From assembly GCA_029242325.1 (NCBI GenBank), contig JAQWUD010000020.1, positions 1 to 64,000 on the forward strand: DNA of 64,000 nucleotides, in the 5' to 3' direction. The position numbers and the translations under genes were made by a program. The notes beneath the pieces are model-generated. The model ran no database searches. It had not been told where the DNA came from and saw only the letters and a list, made by a program, of their open reading frames with translations. Position 1 is the stretch's first letter. Each line of letters opens with the position of its first letter. Source of the DNA: Luminiphilus sp. GTDB taxonomy: Bacteria > Pseudomonadota > Gammaproteobacteria > Pseudomonadales > Halieaceae. Of the stretch, positions 54,807-64,000 are shown piece by piece.

Positions 54807-56288
54807 CGTGATTTCCAGAGAGTCCCATAGGATATCGACGCGCGCGCGGGTAGACGCATCCATTTTTATGGTGCGACCCCACTCCCGATCGGTCTCGCCT
54901 TCCCATTTGTGTGTCGCATCCATGCCGATTTTAGAACCGAGGCCCGCCACCGGAGAGGCAAAATCCAGATAGTCGATCGGCGTGCTTTCGACGATAGTAC
55001 AATCCCTCGCCGGGTCCATTCGAGTCGTCATGGCCCAGATCACGTCTTCCCAAGAGCGTGCGTTAACGTCGTCATCGACCACAATAATGAACTTGGTGTA
55101 CATAAACTGCCGCAGAAAAGACCACACGCCGAACATGACCCGTTTTGCGTGCCCCGGGTACTCCTTTCGCATCGTTACCACAGCCATCCGGTACGAGCAG
55201 CCCTCGGGAGGCAGGTAAAAATCGCTGATTTCCGGGAACTGTTTCTTCAGTAACGGAACAAAGACCTCGTTGAGCGCCAAGCCCAGAATGGCTGGTTCAT
55301 CGGGAGGGCGGCCGGTATAGGTGCTGTGATAAATCGGATCATTCCTGGTTGTGATGGTGTCTACGGTGAATACCGGGAAGCGCTCTACTTCATTGTAGTA
55401 GCCGGTATGGTCACCGAACGGACCCTCATCTGCCTGCTCGGCGGGGTCGATGAATCCTTCAAGAATAATTTCACTGTGCGCGGGCACCATGAGGTCATTA
55501 TCCCGACATAAATCGGTAACACACCGCACCAAGTCTGTTTTCTTGCCTCTTAGTAAGCCCGCAAAGGCGTATTCAGAGAGCGTATCGGGTACCGGTGTCA
55601 CGGCGCCCAAAGTCGTGGCCGGGTCTGCCCCCAGCGCAATGGCTACGGGGTAGGGCTCGCCCGAACGCTTGAGTTGCCAGTCGCGAAAATCCAATGCGCC
55701 GCCCCGGTGAGACAGCCAGCGCATGATCAGCTTGTTGCGCCCGAGCAGCTGCATGCGATAGATGCCCAGATTCATGCGTTCTTTTTCGGGGCCGCGCGTG
55801 ATGACCAGGGGCCAGGTCACCAATGGCCCGACATCCTCGGGCCAGCACGTCTGTATCGGCAGCGTGGTGAGATCTACTTCCGCACCACGCAGGATCTGCT
55901 GCTGACAAGGCGCTTTTTTAACGACGTTTGGCCCCATCGTGAAGATCTTCTTTAGCAGTGGGGCCTTATCGACGAGGTCCCTGAACCCCTTGGGCGGATC
56001 GGGTTGCCGGAGGTAGGCGAGCAGCTCACCTACTTCCCGCAGGGCTTCGACGTTCTCTTCACCCATTCCCAGTGCGACCCGTCTTTCAGCACCAAATAAA
56101 TTGACCAATACAGGGATGCGGGAGCCTTTGGGATTCTCAAACAGCAAAGCGGGACCACCCCCGCGCAGGGTGCGATCCGCGATTTCAGTCATTTCCAGCT
56201 TGGGATCCACCTCCGCCGAGATCCGGACGAGATCGCCGCGTTTCTCGAGCTCACGGATGAACTCCCGGAGGTCGACGAAGCTTGGCAT
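54792..56288 (-). CDS. ubiD: UbiD, prenylated-FMN decarboxylase
   Basis: 498 residues. [20 protein letters not shown] starts the family; prFMN/metal residues lie in [21 protein letters not shown] and [20 protein letters not shown]. It decarboxylates 3-octaprenyl-4-hydroxybenzoate in ubiquinone synthesis. It follows rho by 9 bp on the same strand, so the genes are probably co-transcribed. Confidence 0.95.
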   Translation of the reverse strand: MPSFVDLREFIRELEKRGDLVRISAEVDPKLEMTEIADRTLRGGGPALLFENPKGSRIPVLVNLFGAERRVALGMGEENVEALREVGELLAYLRQPDPPKGFRDLVDKAPLLKKIFTMGPNVVKKAPCQQQILRGAEVDLTTLPIQTCWPEDVGPLVTWPLVITRGPEKERMNLGIYRMQLLGRNKLIMRWLSHRGGALDFRDWQLKRSGEPYPVAIALGADPATTLGAVTPVPDTLSEYAFAGLLRGKKTDLVRCVTDLCRDNDLMVPAHSEIILEGFIDPAEQADEGPFGDHTGYYNEVERFPVFTVDTITTRNDPIYHSTYTGRPPDEPAILGLALNEVFVPLLKKQFPEISDFYLPPEGCSYRMAVVTMRKEYPGHAKRVMFGVWSFLRQFMYTKFIIVVDDDVNARSWEDVIWAMTTRMDPARDCTIVESTPIDYLDFASPVAGLGSKIGMDATHKWEGETDREWGRTIKMDASTRARVDILWDSLEITLPGR

Positions 56289-56297
56289 GATCGCGGA

Positions 56298-57878
56298 TTA
56301 CTTCCGCTTCATGGATTTGAAGAACTCTTCGTTGGACTTGGTGTCTTTGAGCTTGTCGAGCTGGAATTCAATAGCTGGCAGATCTTCCATGCCGTGGAGC
56401 AGCTTGCGCAGAATCCACATGCGATGCAGCTCTTCATCGCCAGTTAATAATTCTTCCCGGCGCGTGCCGGAGCGGCGGATATTAATAGCGGGATAAACGC
56501 GCTTCTCTGCGATCTTGCGATCGAGATGTAGCTCCATATTCCCTGTGCCCTTGAACTCCTCATAGATCACTTCGTCCATCTTTGAGCCAGTGTCGATCAA
56601 TGCTGTAGCAATGATTGAGAGACTACCGCCCTCTTCGATGTTTCGTGCCGCACCAAAGAACCGCTTGGGGCGCTCAAGCGCATGTGCGTCGACACCCCCT
56701 GTCAGCACCTTTCCAGAGCTGGGTATTACGGTGTTGTAAGCGCGAGCCAGACGCGTGATGGAATCGAGCAGGATGACCACGTCGCGTTTATGCTCCACGA
56801 GCCGCTTGGCCTTTTCGATTACCATGTCAGCCACCTGTACATGGCGTGAGGGTGGTTCATCAAAAGTTGATGCGACGACCTCAGCGCCGCGGGCCCCCAC
56901 CGAGCGTTGCATCTCGGTCACTTCTTCGGGCCGCTCATCGATCAACAACACGATCACGTAGCACTCGGCATTATTGGTGATGATCGCCTGCGCGATATTC
57001 TGCATCATGATGGTCTTGCCGGCCTTGGGGGGCGCGACCAGCAGACCCCGCTGACCTTTGCCAATGGGCGCTACCAGATCAATCAGCCGTCCGGTCAGAT
57101 CCTCTGTAGAGCCATTGCCCTTTTCCAGGGTGAGGCGCTCATTGGGGAAAAGTGGCGTGAGGTTTTCGAATAAGATTTTGCTTTTGGCGCTCTCCGGCGA
57201 TTCAAAGTTAACGTCCTTGACTTTGAGCAGCGCAAAGTACCGCTCGGAATCCTTGGGTGGCCTGATCATGCCTGTGACGGTATCGCCAGTGCGGAGATTG
57301 AAGCGTCTTATCTGGCTGGGGCTGACATAAATGTCATCGGGGCCCGCCAAGAAGGAGCTGTCGGCGGATCTCAGGAAGCCAAAGCCATCCTGCAGGATCT
57401 CCAGAACGCCGTCCCCCCAAATGTCCTCGCCGCTCTTGGCGTGCCGCTTCAGCAGTGCAAAAATGATGTCCTGTTTGCGCGAGCGCGCCATGTTGTCGAC
57501 GCCCATCTCCCGGGCCATATCGATCAGGTCCTGGGTCGACTTGTTCTTCAGGTCGGTCAGGCTCATGGGGTTCGCACTGGGCACATTGGGGTCGCGCTTT
57601 TGGCGCCGCTGTCTGCCACGACGGGATCGGCCCTGTGGTGCGTCGCCCTCGCCGCTCGCCGACGCCTCTGTTTGAGCGGCACCCTCGTTATCGGAAGCAG
57701 CCTCCGTTTTTGCGGGCGCTTCGCCCGCGCCAGCTTCATCCGTCTCTGCGGCTTTGAGCTTTAGCGTGCGTCCACTTTTCTTTTGAAGCTCCGCACTGTC
57801 TTCGGCGCCATCGCTGGCTACGGTTTCAATGCTGGGAGTTTCCAACTTTTCTGAGTTGGCATTGGTTTGCTCTTCCAC
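56298..57878 (-). CDS. rho: Transcription termination factor Rho with long N-terminal extension
   Basis: 526 residues; E. coli Rho has 419. The canonical protein begins at Met105 ([20 protein letters not shown]). Cold-shock RNA-binding domain ([21 protein letters not shown]), Walker [12 protein letters not shown], Walker [18 protein letters not shown], and the Q- and R-loop regions follow intact. Residues 1-104 are acidic low complexity ending in a basic patch ([14 protein letters not shown]). The start is GTG 57878 with a weak GGAAG site, and no ribosome-binding site precedes Met105, so the extension is likely real. trxA lies 288 bp upstream. Confidence 0.95.
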   Translation of the reverse strand: MEEQTNANSEKLETPSIETVASDGAEDSAELQKKSGRTLKLKAAETDEAGAGEAPAKTEAASDNEGAAQTEASASGEGDAPQGRSRRGRQRRQKRDPNVPSANPMSLTDLKNKSTQDLIDMAREMGVDNMARSRKQDIIFALLKRHAKSGEDIWGDGVLEILQDGFGFLRSADSSFLAGPDDIYVSPSQIRRFNLRTGDTVTGMIRPPKDSERYFALLKVKDVNFESPESAKSKILFENLTPLFPNERLTLEKGNGSTEDLTGRLIDLVAPIGKGQRGLLVAPPKAGKTIMMQNIAQAIITNNAECYVIVLLIDERPEEVTEMQRSVGARGAEVVASTFDEPPSRHVQVADMVIEKAKRLVEHKRDVVILLDSITRLARAYNTVIPSSGKVLTGGVDAHALERPKRFFGAARNIEEGGSLSIIATALIDTGSKMDEVIYEEFKGTGNMELHLDRKIAEKRVYPAINIRRSGTRREELLTGDEELHRMWILRKLLHGMEDLPAIEFQLDKLKDTKSNEEFFKSMKRK

Positions 57879-58166
57879 GAATCACTTCCGGCTTGCTGTT
57901 AAAAGTCACTATTGAATAAAGAAAGATGTCGGCCCGACGGTCCTTATGGCTTTGTTGTGCTGGTGCGAGTCGGTCGACGGTATCGTGCTTGGACGCTCCA
58001 TTGCCTAAACGGTTCCACCAGTCAGTTGTTGGCGCGCTGAGGGAGGCTGTAAAAGGAAGAAATGCCAGACACGGCGGGTGTTGAACCAACACCACGGCGC
58101 AAAACTAGCACCGCCGACAGATTACGTCCAGCGATATTTGTGGGCAATTCGGGAATGGAATGCCCG

Positions 58167-58493
58167 TTAAATCGCAGAATCTACAAACTCGCTGAGCTGA
58201 CTTTTTGTCAGCGCACCAACCTTTGTTTCGACCGCGTTACCCCCTTTGAACAGAATCAGCGTAGGGATGCCGCGGATATTAAATTTGCCGGGCATGTCTG
58301 GATTAGCGTCAACGTCCACCTTACAGACTTTGACCTTTCCCGCGTATTCTGTGGCAATCTCTTCCAATATGGGTGCAATCATCTTGCAAGGGCCGCACCA
58401 CTCGGCCCAAAAATCGACTAACACGGGTAGGTCGCTCGAAAGCACCTCAGCATCAAAGTTGTCGTCGGTCACGTGCGATATGTCAGCGCTCAT
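58167..58493 (-). CDS. trxA: Thioredoxin TrxA
   Basis: 108 residues with the redox motif WAEWCGPCK and the cis-Pro segment [10 protein letters not shown]. It reduces protein disulphides in the cytoplasm. Located upstream of rho as in most gammaproteobacteria. The 288 bp between them probably hold the rho leader. Confidence 0.95.
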   Translation of the reverse strand: MSADISHVTDDNFDAEVLSSDLPVLVDFWAEWCGPCKMIAPILEEIATEYAGKVKVCKVDVDANPDMPGKFNIRGIPTLILFKGGNAVETKVGALTKSQLSEFVDSAI

Positions 58494-58589
58494 AGGGGCT
58501 CCGGTGTGTGTTGGATGGTTAGCCGGTGGGATGCGTTACTAACGTCGATGAGAAAATATCCTACTGACTCCCGGCCGGCAAGCGTTGTG

Positions 58590-58874
58590 ATGCATGACGC
58601 TGAACCAAATTGGCACGTGTATATCGTGCGTTGTGCGGACGAGTCACTGTATACGGGGGTGACCACAGACCTGCGGCGTCGAATTTCTCAACATAACGGC
58701 ATCGCGTCGGGTGGTGCTAGATATACACGTAGCAGGCGCCCGGTCGCGCTGGTGTGGTCGCGCACCTGCGCATCCCGTTCCGCGGCGCAAAAGGAGGAGA
58801 CGGCTGTGCGCCGTTTAAGTCGCCGTCAAAAACTGGCGCTGATTCGTCAGCACGGGATGAGTGCACCCCTATGA
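58590..58874 (+). CDS. UPF0213-type GIY-YIG nuclease domain protein
   Basis: 94 residues from ATG 58590. WHVYIVRCADESLYTGVTTDLRRRISQHN is the GIY-YIG core, and KEETAVRRLSRRQKLALI carries the conserved Glu region. The small stand-alone GIY-YIG proteins of this type have unclear roles. Its stop overlaps the next gene by 4 bp (ATGA). Confidence 0.85.
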   Translation: MHDAEPNWHVYIVRCADESLYTGVTTDLRRRISQHNGIASGGARYTRSRRPVALVWSRTCASRSAAQKEETAVRRLSRRQKLALIRQHGMSAPL

Positions 58875-59365
58875 CAGTGGATAGCTTCTGGGAGTGGTCT
58901 CTGGCTAGGTACAGGTGCACCAGTACACGCTCACTGCTTCTGTCTCTGCAGAGCGCCGCAGACCTTGTTATCGTGGAAGCTCTGTTTGCGGCTTGGCTTG
59001 GATCTCGACAGTTTGGGTGGCAATCCAGCGCAGTGGACCGAATGCGGTTTGCCACGGATGACTGGGTGGAAAAGGTTGTCCTGCCGCTGAGAATGACGCG
59101 CGGCCAATGGAAATCAGATGAGCGCCTGCGCAGGCCCCGTGAACATTTGCTGCAGTTGGAAGTGCAGGCTGAACATCACCTAGCCCAATTGATCTGGAGC
59201 GGGGTCATGGATTCACCTGAGTCACCGGTAGACGTCGTCAAGGTGCCTGCGCAACCGACGCATTACTTGATGGAGATCAATCTTGCCAGGCTCTCACCGT
59301 TTTATGACGGTAATAATGTCCGGGAACTGAAGCAACTGGTGGCACTACTGAGTCAGCCGACGTAA
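58871..59365 (+). CDS. TIGR02444/DUF2390 family protein
   Basis: 164 residues from ATG 58871, in ATGA overlap with the GIY-YIG gene; the longer frame has no support. FWEWSLARYRCTSTRSLLLSLQ matches the N-terminal pattern of the TIGR02444 family, a helical protein conserved in gammaproteobacteria with no known role. Confidence 0.75.
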   Translation: MTVDSFWEWSLARYRCTSTRSLLLSLQSAADLVIVEALFAAWLGSRQFGWQSSAVDRMRFATDDWVEKVVLPLRMTRGQWKSDERLRRPREHLLQLEVQAEHHLAQLIWSGVMDSPESPVDVVKVPAQPTHYLMEINLARLSPFYDGNNVRELKQLVALLSQPT

Positions 59366-59407
59366 CATCCGCGCTTCTTCGAAAATAGGATAGGGAGAAC
59401 GTAGAGC

Positions 59408-60142
59408 ATGAGTACCCCGAATAGAATGCGGGCTGCAGGAGCGGCTTTTGCCCTCACGGCAGCGCTGGTGGGCTGCGATACTGAGCCTGCAGAACAGGCA
59501 CTTGAGCTTGAGTCGAGTGACGCTCGTTTGAGCTATGGTATCGGATTGCGCATGGGACAAAGAATGTCTGCTGACGACATGACAGTGGATGTTGCCGCTT
59601 ATGCCGCGGGACTCGAGGACGCCATGACTGGCGCTGAGGGAAGGCTGACTGACGAAGAGATTAATACGGAAATGACAGCGTTTCAGGAGCGCCAGCAGGC
59701 TGATGCTGAGCTTGAGCGCACTGCGATTGCACAATCGAACCTTGAAGCGGGTAGGGCGTATATGGAAGAAACGACTGCACAGGAAGGCATTCAGGTTACT
59801 GAGTCTGGCCTGCAATACATAGTCAAAGAGGCGGGCGAGGGAGACAACCCCGAGGCTGCAGACTCCGTAGAGGTGCATTACGAGGGCCGCCTAATTGACG
59901 GCACTGTTTTCGATAGTAGTTTTGAGCGAGGTCAGACGGTCACTTTTGGCTTGACTCAAGTTATTCCCGGCTGGACTGAGGGGCTGCAGCTGATGAAGCC
60001 TGGCGGTAAGTTCCAGTTCATCATCCCGCCGGAGCTGGGCTATGGCGAGGGTGGAGCTGGTCAAATGATCGGTCCCAACGCAACACTCGTTTTCGACGTC
60101 GAACTGGTAGCCGTGTTCAAGGCGGATCCAGCATCCGAGTAA
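59408..60142 (+). CDS. FKBP-type peptidyl-prolyl isomerase lipoprotein (FkpA/Mip-like)
   Basis: 244 residues. Lipoprotein signal with lipobox LVGC (Cys23); an N-terminal helical dimerisation domain (SYGIGLRMGQRMSADDM), then a C-terminal FKBP domain (VEVHYEGRLIDGTVFDSSF, VIPGWTEGLQLMKPGGK, PPELGYGEGGAGQMIGPNATLVFDVELV). A periplasmic chaperone for outer-membrane or exported proteins. Confidence 0.92.
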   Translation: MSTPNRMRAAGAAFALTAALVGCDTEPAEQALELESSDARLSYGIGLRMGQRMSADDMTVDVAAYAAGLEDAMTGAEGRLTDEEINTEMTAFQERQQADAELERTAIAQSNLEAGRAYMEETTAQEGIQVTESGLQYIVKEAGEGDNPEAADSVEVHYEGRLIDGTVFDSSFERGQTVTFGLTQVIPGWTEGLQLMKPGGKFQFIIPPELGYGEGGAGQMIGPNATLVFDVELVAVFKADPASE

Positions 60143-60279
60143 CGTCTTAGCAGGGCCGTCAACCTGGCGGCGCTGCGCAGCGGGCTTGGAAGTGATTCGG
60201 CCGCCGCTCTTTGCACGGTGAGGGGGTAGCGGTCCCCTGCATCTGGCCCCTGTAGATACTCAGCGCCGGAACCTAGTCC

Positions 60280-60630
60280 TCAATCCCGCGTGCGCTCATA
60301 GGGCTTGCGACTGGGAGGGCCGCTCAAGGGCTTCACCTGTAGCCCCATGAAGTCGGTAGTCTCCGCCTCGGGTCCTGACTCAGCCTCCGCCTGTTGGGGC
60401 ACAGCAGGCGCGGTGGCAACCATCGCTCTGGTCTTGAAGCAGGCTGAAGCCGCCGCCATTCCAGCCATGCGCGCGGTATCTTCAGTCCACCAACTCGCAG
60501 CGCCGGCCTTCATCTCCGCTACTGTCTCATCCGCGATCTGTTCACAGAGCGTATCCGCAGCGGAGATGTTGCCTGCCGTCGCGCCCAAACCAATTGCTGC
60601 GATCAGGGGAAAATAGCGTGTCATGCGCAT
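60280..60630 (-). CDS. Small exported protein of unknown function
   Basis: 116 residues with a signal peptide (MRMTRYFPLIAAIGLGATAG, cleavage near ISA-AD at residue 25). The mature part has two Cys and an Ala/Glu-rich tail ending in basic residues (PSRKPYERTRD). No family recognised. The upstream gap to the torF gene holds its promoter. Confidence 0.55.
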   Translation of the reverse strand: MRMTRYFPLIAAIGLGATAGNISAADTLCEQIADETVAEMKAGAASWWTEDTARMAGMAAASACFKTRAMVATAPAVPQQAEAESGPEAETTDFMGLQVKPLSGPPSRKPYERTRD

Positions 60631-60742
60631 GCGTTGGGTGTCCTTTTATGGGCGAGGTTGTCTACCGCTCTCTACGCGCGCACTTTGGACTTTGGATTAG
60701 CGCGCTTAAGGGGCGTGGGTTGCGCTAACTTTGTGCACGCGC

Positions 60743-60757
60743 GCACTGCTTTGGCGC
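60743..60757 (+). promoter_or_regulatory. Candidate NtrC site upstream of the TorF gene
   Basis: GCACTGCTTTGGCGC matches GCACC-N5-GGTGC at 8 of 10 consensus positions, about 110 bp ahead of the sigma-54 -24 element. A second dyad, GTGCACGCGCGCAC, overlaps its left side. Weaker than the glnK site. Confidence 0.45.
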
Positions 60758-60853
60758 ATTTCTTCTCGGTTTATCGATTGGCGATGGCCACGGCGCTCAC
60801 TATTTGGCGACAAAAATAAATAAAAACAAGAAAAAACAAATGGTTATATTTTT

Positions 60854-60869
60854 TGGCCCGCCTTTTGCA
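60854..60869 (+). promoter_or_regulatory. Sigma-54 promoter of the TorF gene
   Basis: TGGCCCGCCTTTTGCA matches the -24/-12 consensus (TGGCAC-N5-TTGCA) closely: GG at 60855-60856, N10, GC at 60867-60868. It lies 90 bp before the ATG, behind an AT-rich stretch. Confidence 0.85.
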
Positions 60870-60958
60870 GACAAGACAGCGACCGCAGTAAAGCGCATCG
60901 AAGCAAAGTCCGTTGATCGATGAGCCGGTCCCCGTATATGACATCATGAGGAACTACC

Positions 60959-61693
60959 ATGTACATGAAAAACTCCCGATCAAGACTTGGTGCGGCGGTT
61001 CTGCCCGCCACCCTCCTTTGTGCCTTTGCATCATCATCCCACGCAGGAGAGTGGTCCGCTAACGCGTCGATGACCAGCAACTATATTTGGAGGGGTCTCA
61101 CCCAGACTGAAAATGAAGCGGCCGTGCAGGGTGGTATCGATTACGCTTCGGACAGCGGATTTTATATAGGCACCTGGGCGTCCAACGTAAACTACGGCCC
61201 CTCCGATGTGTACTCTTACGAGCATGACGTTTATGCCGGCTTTGCTTTCGACACGGGCGCGATCAGCTGGGATGTCGGGTATCTCTATTACAACTATGAT
61301 AAGGAAGCCAACTTCGATTTTGGCGAAGTCTATGTCGGCGTGGGCATAGGCGGATTTAGCGCCAAATATAATGTGCTCGCCAACACTGAAGCAGACGAAG
61401 CGCCGGGCCAAGACTTCGGATTCGGAGAAGCCTACTACTTGTCGTTGGACTATGGATTCGAGGTGGGTGATGGCGTTGGCATCGGGGTTCATATTGGTCA
61501 CCACGACGGAGACTTTGCCGAAGCCTTTAACGGCAATGCCGAAGGCTATTACGATTACAACGTGACAGTATCTAAGGGCGGGTTTACTTTCATGATCTCC
61601 GATACCGACGTGAAGGGCGCCGCCGCCGAGGGTGGCTACGACAACGATCAGATCAAGTTCGTTGTTTCCTACGCAGTCGACATCGCGATGTAA
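60959..61693 (+). CDS. TorF-family putative porin (TIGR02001)
   Basis: 244 residues with a signal peptide (cleaved near SHA, about residue 25). The mature start GEWSANASMTSNYIWRGLTQ is diagnostic of TIGR02001 putative porins. The rest alternates amphipathic beta strands, ending in aromatic-poor VVSYAVDIAM. GAGGAACTACC supplies the ribosome-binding site. In many bacteria this porin is encoded beside glnK-amtB. Here it is 17 kb away but keeps a sigma-54 promoter. Confidence 0.88.
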   Translation: MYMKNSRSRLGAAVLPATLLCAFASSSHAGEWSANASMTSNYIWRGLTQTENEAAVQGGIDYASDSGFYIGTWASNVNYGPSDVYSYEHDVYAGFAFDTGAISWDVGYLYYNYDKEANFDFGEVYVGVGIGGFSAKYNVLANTEADEAPGQDFGFGEAYYLSLDYGFEVGDGVGIGVHIGHHDGDFAEAFNGNAEGYYDYNVTVSKGGFTFMISDTDVKGAAAEGGYDNDQIKFVVSYAVDIAM

Positions 61694-61811
61694 ACTTCGG
61701 CGGTGGTGCGACGGCAGAGCAACGGCGAAACTCCGTAGCGCATTGCACGGGCTTTAGGTGAGTGGCCCAACGACACGGTGTCTTTGATGATCAGCTACAG
61801 ACGGATACGTG

Positions 61812-61835
61812 AAGCGCCCTAAGGGGCGCTTTTTT
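61812..61835. terminator. Intrinsic terminator between torF and gshA
   Basis: AAGCGCCC-TAA-GGGGCGCTT forms a compact hairpin followed by T residues on the plus strand and preceded by few A on the other. It ends the porin transcript and may also serve the convergent gshA. Confidence 0.9.
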
Positions 61836-61869
61836 ATGTTGCTGGGGGTGGTCACCCAGCCCCGCAGAG

Positions 61870-63459
61870 TTATGCCTGACTCCGGTATTGCGCGTAGAAC
61901 TGTGCGAGGTAGTCCTCAAAAGACAGGCTTTCCTGAGATTCCAGTTGCTGCTGTCGAACAACGGACGACGCTGCTTCGTCAGCCAGTTGAGCGAGTGCTG
62001 ATGGCTCGATAGGGGTCGCCAGATGCTCTGCATGCCATTGGCGAGAATATCGGTTTGCCAGTTGCCAGAAGCTGAGCCCCGACGCGTCCATTTCCTTCAG
62101 CATTCTGGCAGACAACGTCTTTGACGGATCAGACACCCGCTGACGGGTATCCCTCACCACATCTTCATATATACGGTCTTTGCTATCACCGTCGAACCAG
62201 CTCGCGATTTCGGTCATTCGATCAAGAATGGGCGTGGCCAGTTCGGCAAGCGTGACTTCCTCGCCTGAGTGGGAGAGTAATGTGAGGGCGGGGTCGCGAC
62301 CATGGCTCACCACGCGCTGTAAATTCTCCCTGTTACGACGCTGCCCTTCCTCGTCGCAGAGCGGGCTGTCGTCAATGAGACACGCAATCAGAAAGAGATC
62401 GATCAGGCGCATGGTATCTGCATCAATGCCGTGAGGAGTGAAGGGGTTGATATCAACGCACCTCACCTCGACGTATTCAATTCCGCTGCGAGCGAGCGCC
62501 ACTACAGGAGGTTCCCCGCTGCGGGTGACGCGTTTGGGCCTGATGGGGCTGTAAAATTCGTTTTCGATTTGAAGGAGCGAGTTATTCAATTGTGCCCGCT
62601 CACCATTATCCATTTTCTGAAAGGCCCGATAGGGCGCGTGAGGCGTGAGGATGGCCTTGCGTAATGTTGTTATGTACTGGTTCAGGTCGTTATAACAAAC
62701 GTCCATCCCGCCCTGAGCATTACTCGTGTAGCCCAAATCCCCCATCCTCAGCGAGGTGGCGTAGGGCAAAAAATAGCTGTGGTGATCGTCACCCATTGGT
62801 AATAGTGGATGAGACCGATTGCCTTGTAGAAAGCTTGCGCACACGGTGGGTGATGCGCCCAGCAGATAGAGTAAAAGCCATACTCTGGAGAAAAAATTTC
62901 TGATGAGCCCGAGGTAACCCTCGGTCTGAAAAGCAGTGGCATCGTGCTCGGACTGCACATATTCCAGTGCTACGTCCCAGAAGTGGGCGGGCAAGGAGAA
63001 GTTGTAGTGAATACCGGCTATTGCCTGCATTTTGCGACCGTAGCGAACACTCAGGCCATTTCGATACACCCGTTTCATTTGCCCGACGTTCGAATGCCCG
63101 AACTCAGCGATAGGGATACCTGCATCGCCGTTGACGATACAAGGCATGCTGGCATTCCAGAGCAGTTCCCCCTCCAAATTTTGTGCCGTGAAGCGGTGAA
63201 GATCGGCCAGCGCCTTTTCTGTTGCCTCAATTGACTCAGACACAGGTGTGATGAACTCCAACAGCGCTTCTGAGTAATCGGTCGTGATGGAAGCGTGCGT
63301 GAGTGCTGAGCCTAACGCGACGGGGTGCCGGCTTTGGGATAGCGTTGCATCACTGTCAGTGACACGGAGCCCCTCTTTTTCAACACCGCGCCTGATCTGG
63401 CGCAGCATTGCTGGGTCTCTCTCGAGCACTTGCCGGAACGCTGCAGCGTGGTTCGACAC
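61870..63459 (-). CDS. gshA: Glutamate-cysteine ligase GshA
   Basis: 529 residues from GTG 63459, chosen because AGGAG lies 5 nt upstream; an in-frame TTG at 63489 has none. The proteobacterial GshA pattern is clear: GVEKEGLRV, the DYSEALLEFIT segment, AIAGIHYNFSLP, and VEVRCVDINPF. It joins glutamate and cysteine, the first step in glutathione synthesis, supplying the GST encoded in this window. Confidence 0.95.
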   Translation of the reverse strand: MSNHAAAFRQVLERDPAMLRQIRRGVEKEGLRVTDSDATLSQSRHPVALGSALTHASITTDYSEALLEFITPVSESIEATEKALADLHRFTAQNLEGELLWNASMPCIVNGDAGIPIAEFGHSNVGQMKRVYRNGLSVRYGRKMQAIAGIHYNFSLPAHFWDVALEYVQSEHDATAFQTEGYLGLIRNFFSRVWLLLYLLGASPTVCASFLQGNRSHPLLPMGDDHHSYFLPYATSLRMGDLGYTSNAQGGMDVCYNDLNQYITTLRKAILTPHAPYRAFQKMDNGERAQLNNSLLQIENEFYSPIRPKRVTRSGEPPVVALARSGIEYVEVRCVDINPFTPHGIDADTMRLIDLFLIACLIDDSPLCDEEGQRRNRENLQRVVSHGRDPALTLLSHSGEEVTLAELATPILDRMTEIASWFDGDSKDRIYEDVVRDTRQRVSDPSKTLSARMLKEMDASGLSFWQLANRYSRQWHAEHLATPIEPSALAQLADEAASSVVRQQQLESQESLSFEDYLAQFYAQYRSQA

Positions 63460-63927
63460 GATGTCTCCTATGTAATGAATTGGCGCCAATTATGCTGGGC
63501 TTTTATGTCGCGCAGCAGTCAAAGTGGTGCGGAGTGTACGGTGCGAATGCGGCACCGTACAGGGGCGAAAGTCTACCGGCTGGGATTGGCCCAAGGCTGA
63601 GAATCGATCACCAGGATAGGTGACGAGAGGCAAATCAATCCATGGTTGACGAAACTAGCAGAGCGCAAGGGCTCTGATCTGTGTCTCGCGAAGCGCGGCT
63701 TGCCGAGCGCCAAATTCCTTGGTGCACTGGAGGCAATGGGCACAGATTCACTTGCATCTGGAGAGATCGCGGAGCAGGAGGTGCTTGGCCACGCTGATTC
63801 CGCTAATAATCTGCCTTCAAAACTCAAAATGACACAAGAGGCGTCTGCGGGGAGCGGGGCGGCTGCCTTCAATTTGCAGGGGATCGGATGACAGGAGGGG
63901 CGGAAGGCAGACTTTGCGCAACGCGCC
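63460..63927. other. Intergenic, no gene recognised
   Basis: About 470 bp between gshA and a gene cut by the window edge. An 81-codon plus-strand frame at 63646-63891 has no ribosome-binding site and no recognisable sequence. It is not called as a gene. Confidence 0.45.
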
Positions 63928-64000
63928 TCACCGCTTATCCGAGAGCAACTTGTCGATAATACGCTCCAGCTGCTTGAGATTATTACACTCGTGCGCCACA
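63928..64000 (-). CDS. C-terminal end of an unidentified protein (cut by window edge)
   Basis: On the minus strand a frame enters from the window edge and stops at TGA 63930-63928. It encodes about 23 residues including NNLKQLERIIDKLLSDKR, a charged amphipathic helix typical of a protein C-terminus. Too short to identify. Confidence 0.4.
   Translation of the reverse strand, partial: VAHECNNLKQLERIIDKLLSDKR

Noticed and set aside
57826..58095. 89-codon minus-strand frame between rho and trxA
   Set aside because: It overlaps the start of rho in another frame and has no ribosome-binding site; more likely untranslated rho leader.
63646..63891. 81-codon plus-strand frame
   Set aside because: No ribosome-binding site, atypical composition, and no recognisable motif.

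Overview
The window reads as chromosomal DNA of a free-living, probably marine gammaproteobacterium. Several blocks keep gammaproteobacterial gene order: comM-ubiK-glnK-amtB, a yigB-type HAD gene with DUF484-dapF-lysA-lptM facing cyaY, argH facing hemCDXY, and trxA-rho-ubiD. Laminarin-type beta-glucan genes and a TorF-type porin fit a marine Cellvibrionales/OM60-like lineage, but the genus is an inference. There are two tRNA genes (Val-GAC, Thr-CGT) and no rRNA or CRISPR.

Layout. 0.2-1.8 kb: tRNA-Val, a strong terminator and a patatin-like lipase. 2.0-10.4 kb: a beta-glucan locus with a clan-A glycosidase (possibly GH158-like), a GPH sugar:cation symporter, a giant GH149/GH94-type phosphorylase on the opposite strand, and two tandem GH17 enzymes. 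None of the enzymes has a visible signal peptide, so the locus looks like import followed by cytoplasmic hydrolysis and phosphorolysis. 10.5-20 kb: a decayed accessory zone behind tRNA-Thr, with a broken tyrosine integrase, an 88-bp inverted repeat framing a Bax-inhibitor-like gene, a 104-bp inverted duplication of the end of a DUF2269 gene, short dispersed repeats, and several small exported or membrane proteins of unknown role. 20-28 kb: a large metzincin, a DUF3833 lipoprotein, an HlyD-type protein with a small membrane partner, a cupin, and a natural PyrD-PyrK fusion.

28-40 kb: SelO coupled to an AsmA-like protein, photolyase coupled to the UvrC-like nuclease Cho, a RibA-like cyclohydrolase with an extra N-terminal region, the AguB-AguA pair (agmatine to putrescine), lipoproteins, a GST and a cytochrome c5. 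40-64 kb: core housekeeping. A sigma-54 promoter with an upstream NtrC box precedes glnK-amtB; a similar sigma-54 promoter precedes the TorF porin gene at 60.9 kb, so ammonium uptake and this porin probably share nitrogen control. The lysine/peptidoglycan operon (lptM-lysA-dapF-DUF484-HAD) lacks xerC at its usual place. Heme synthesis (hemCDXY), ubiquinone (ubiD, ubiK), transcription termination (Rho with a long disordered N-terminal extension), thioredoxin, FKBP isomerase and glutathione synthesis (gshA) follow.

Most noteworthy: the intracellular beta-glucan pathway, the two inverted-repeat-bounded segments beside tRNA-Thr, the PyrD-PyrK fusion, the sigma-54 link between amtB and torF, and the missing xerC.
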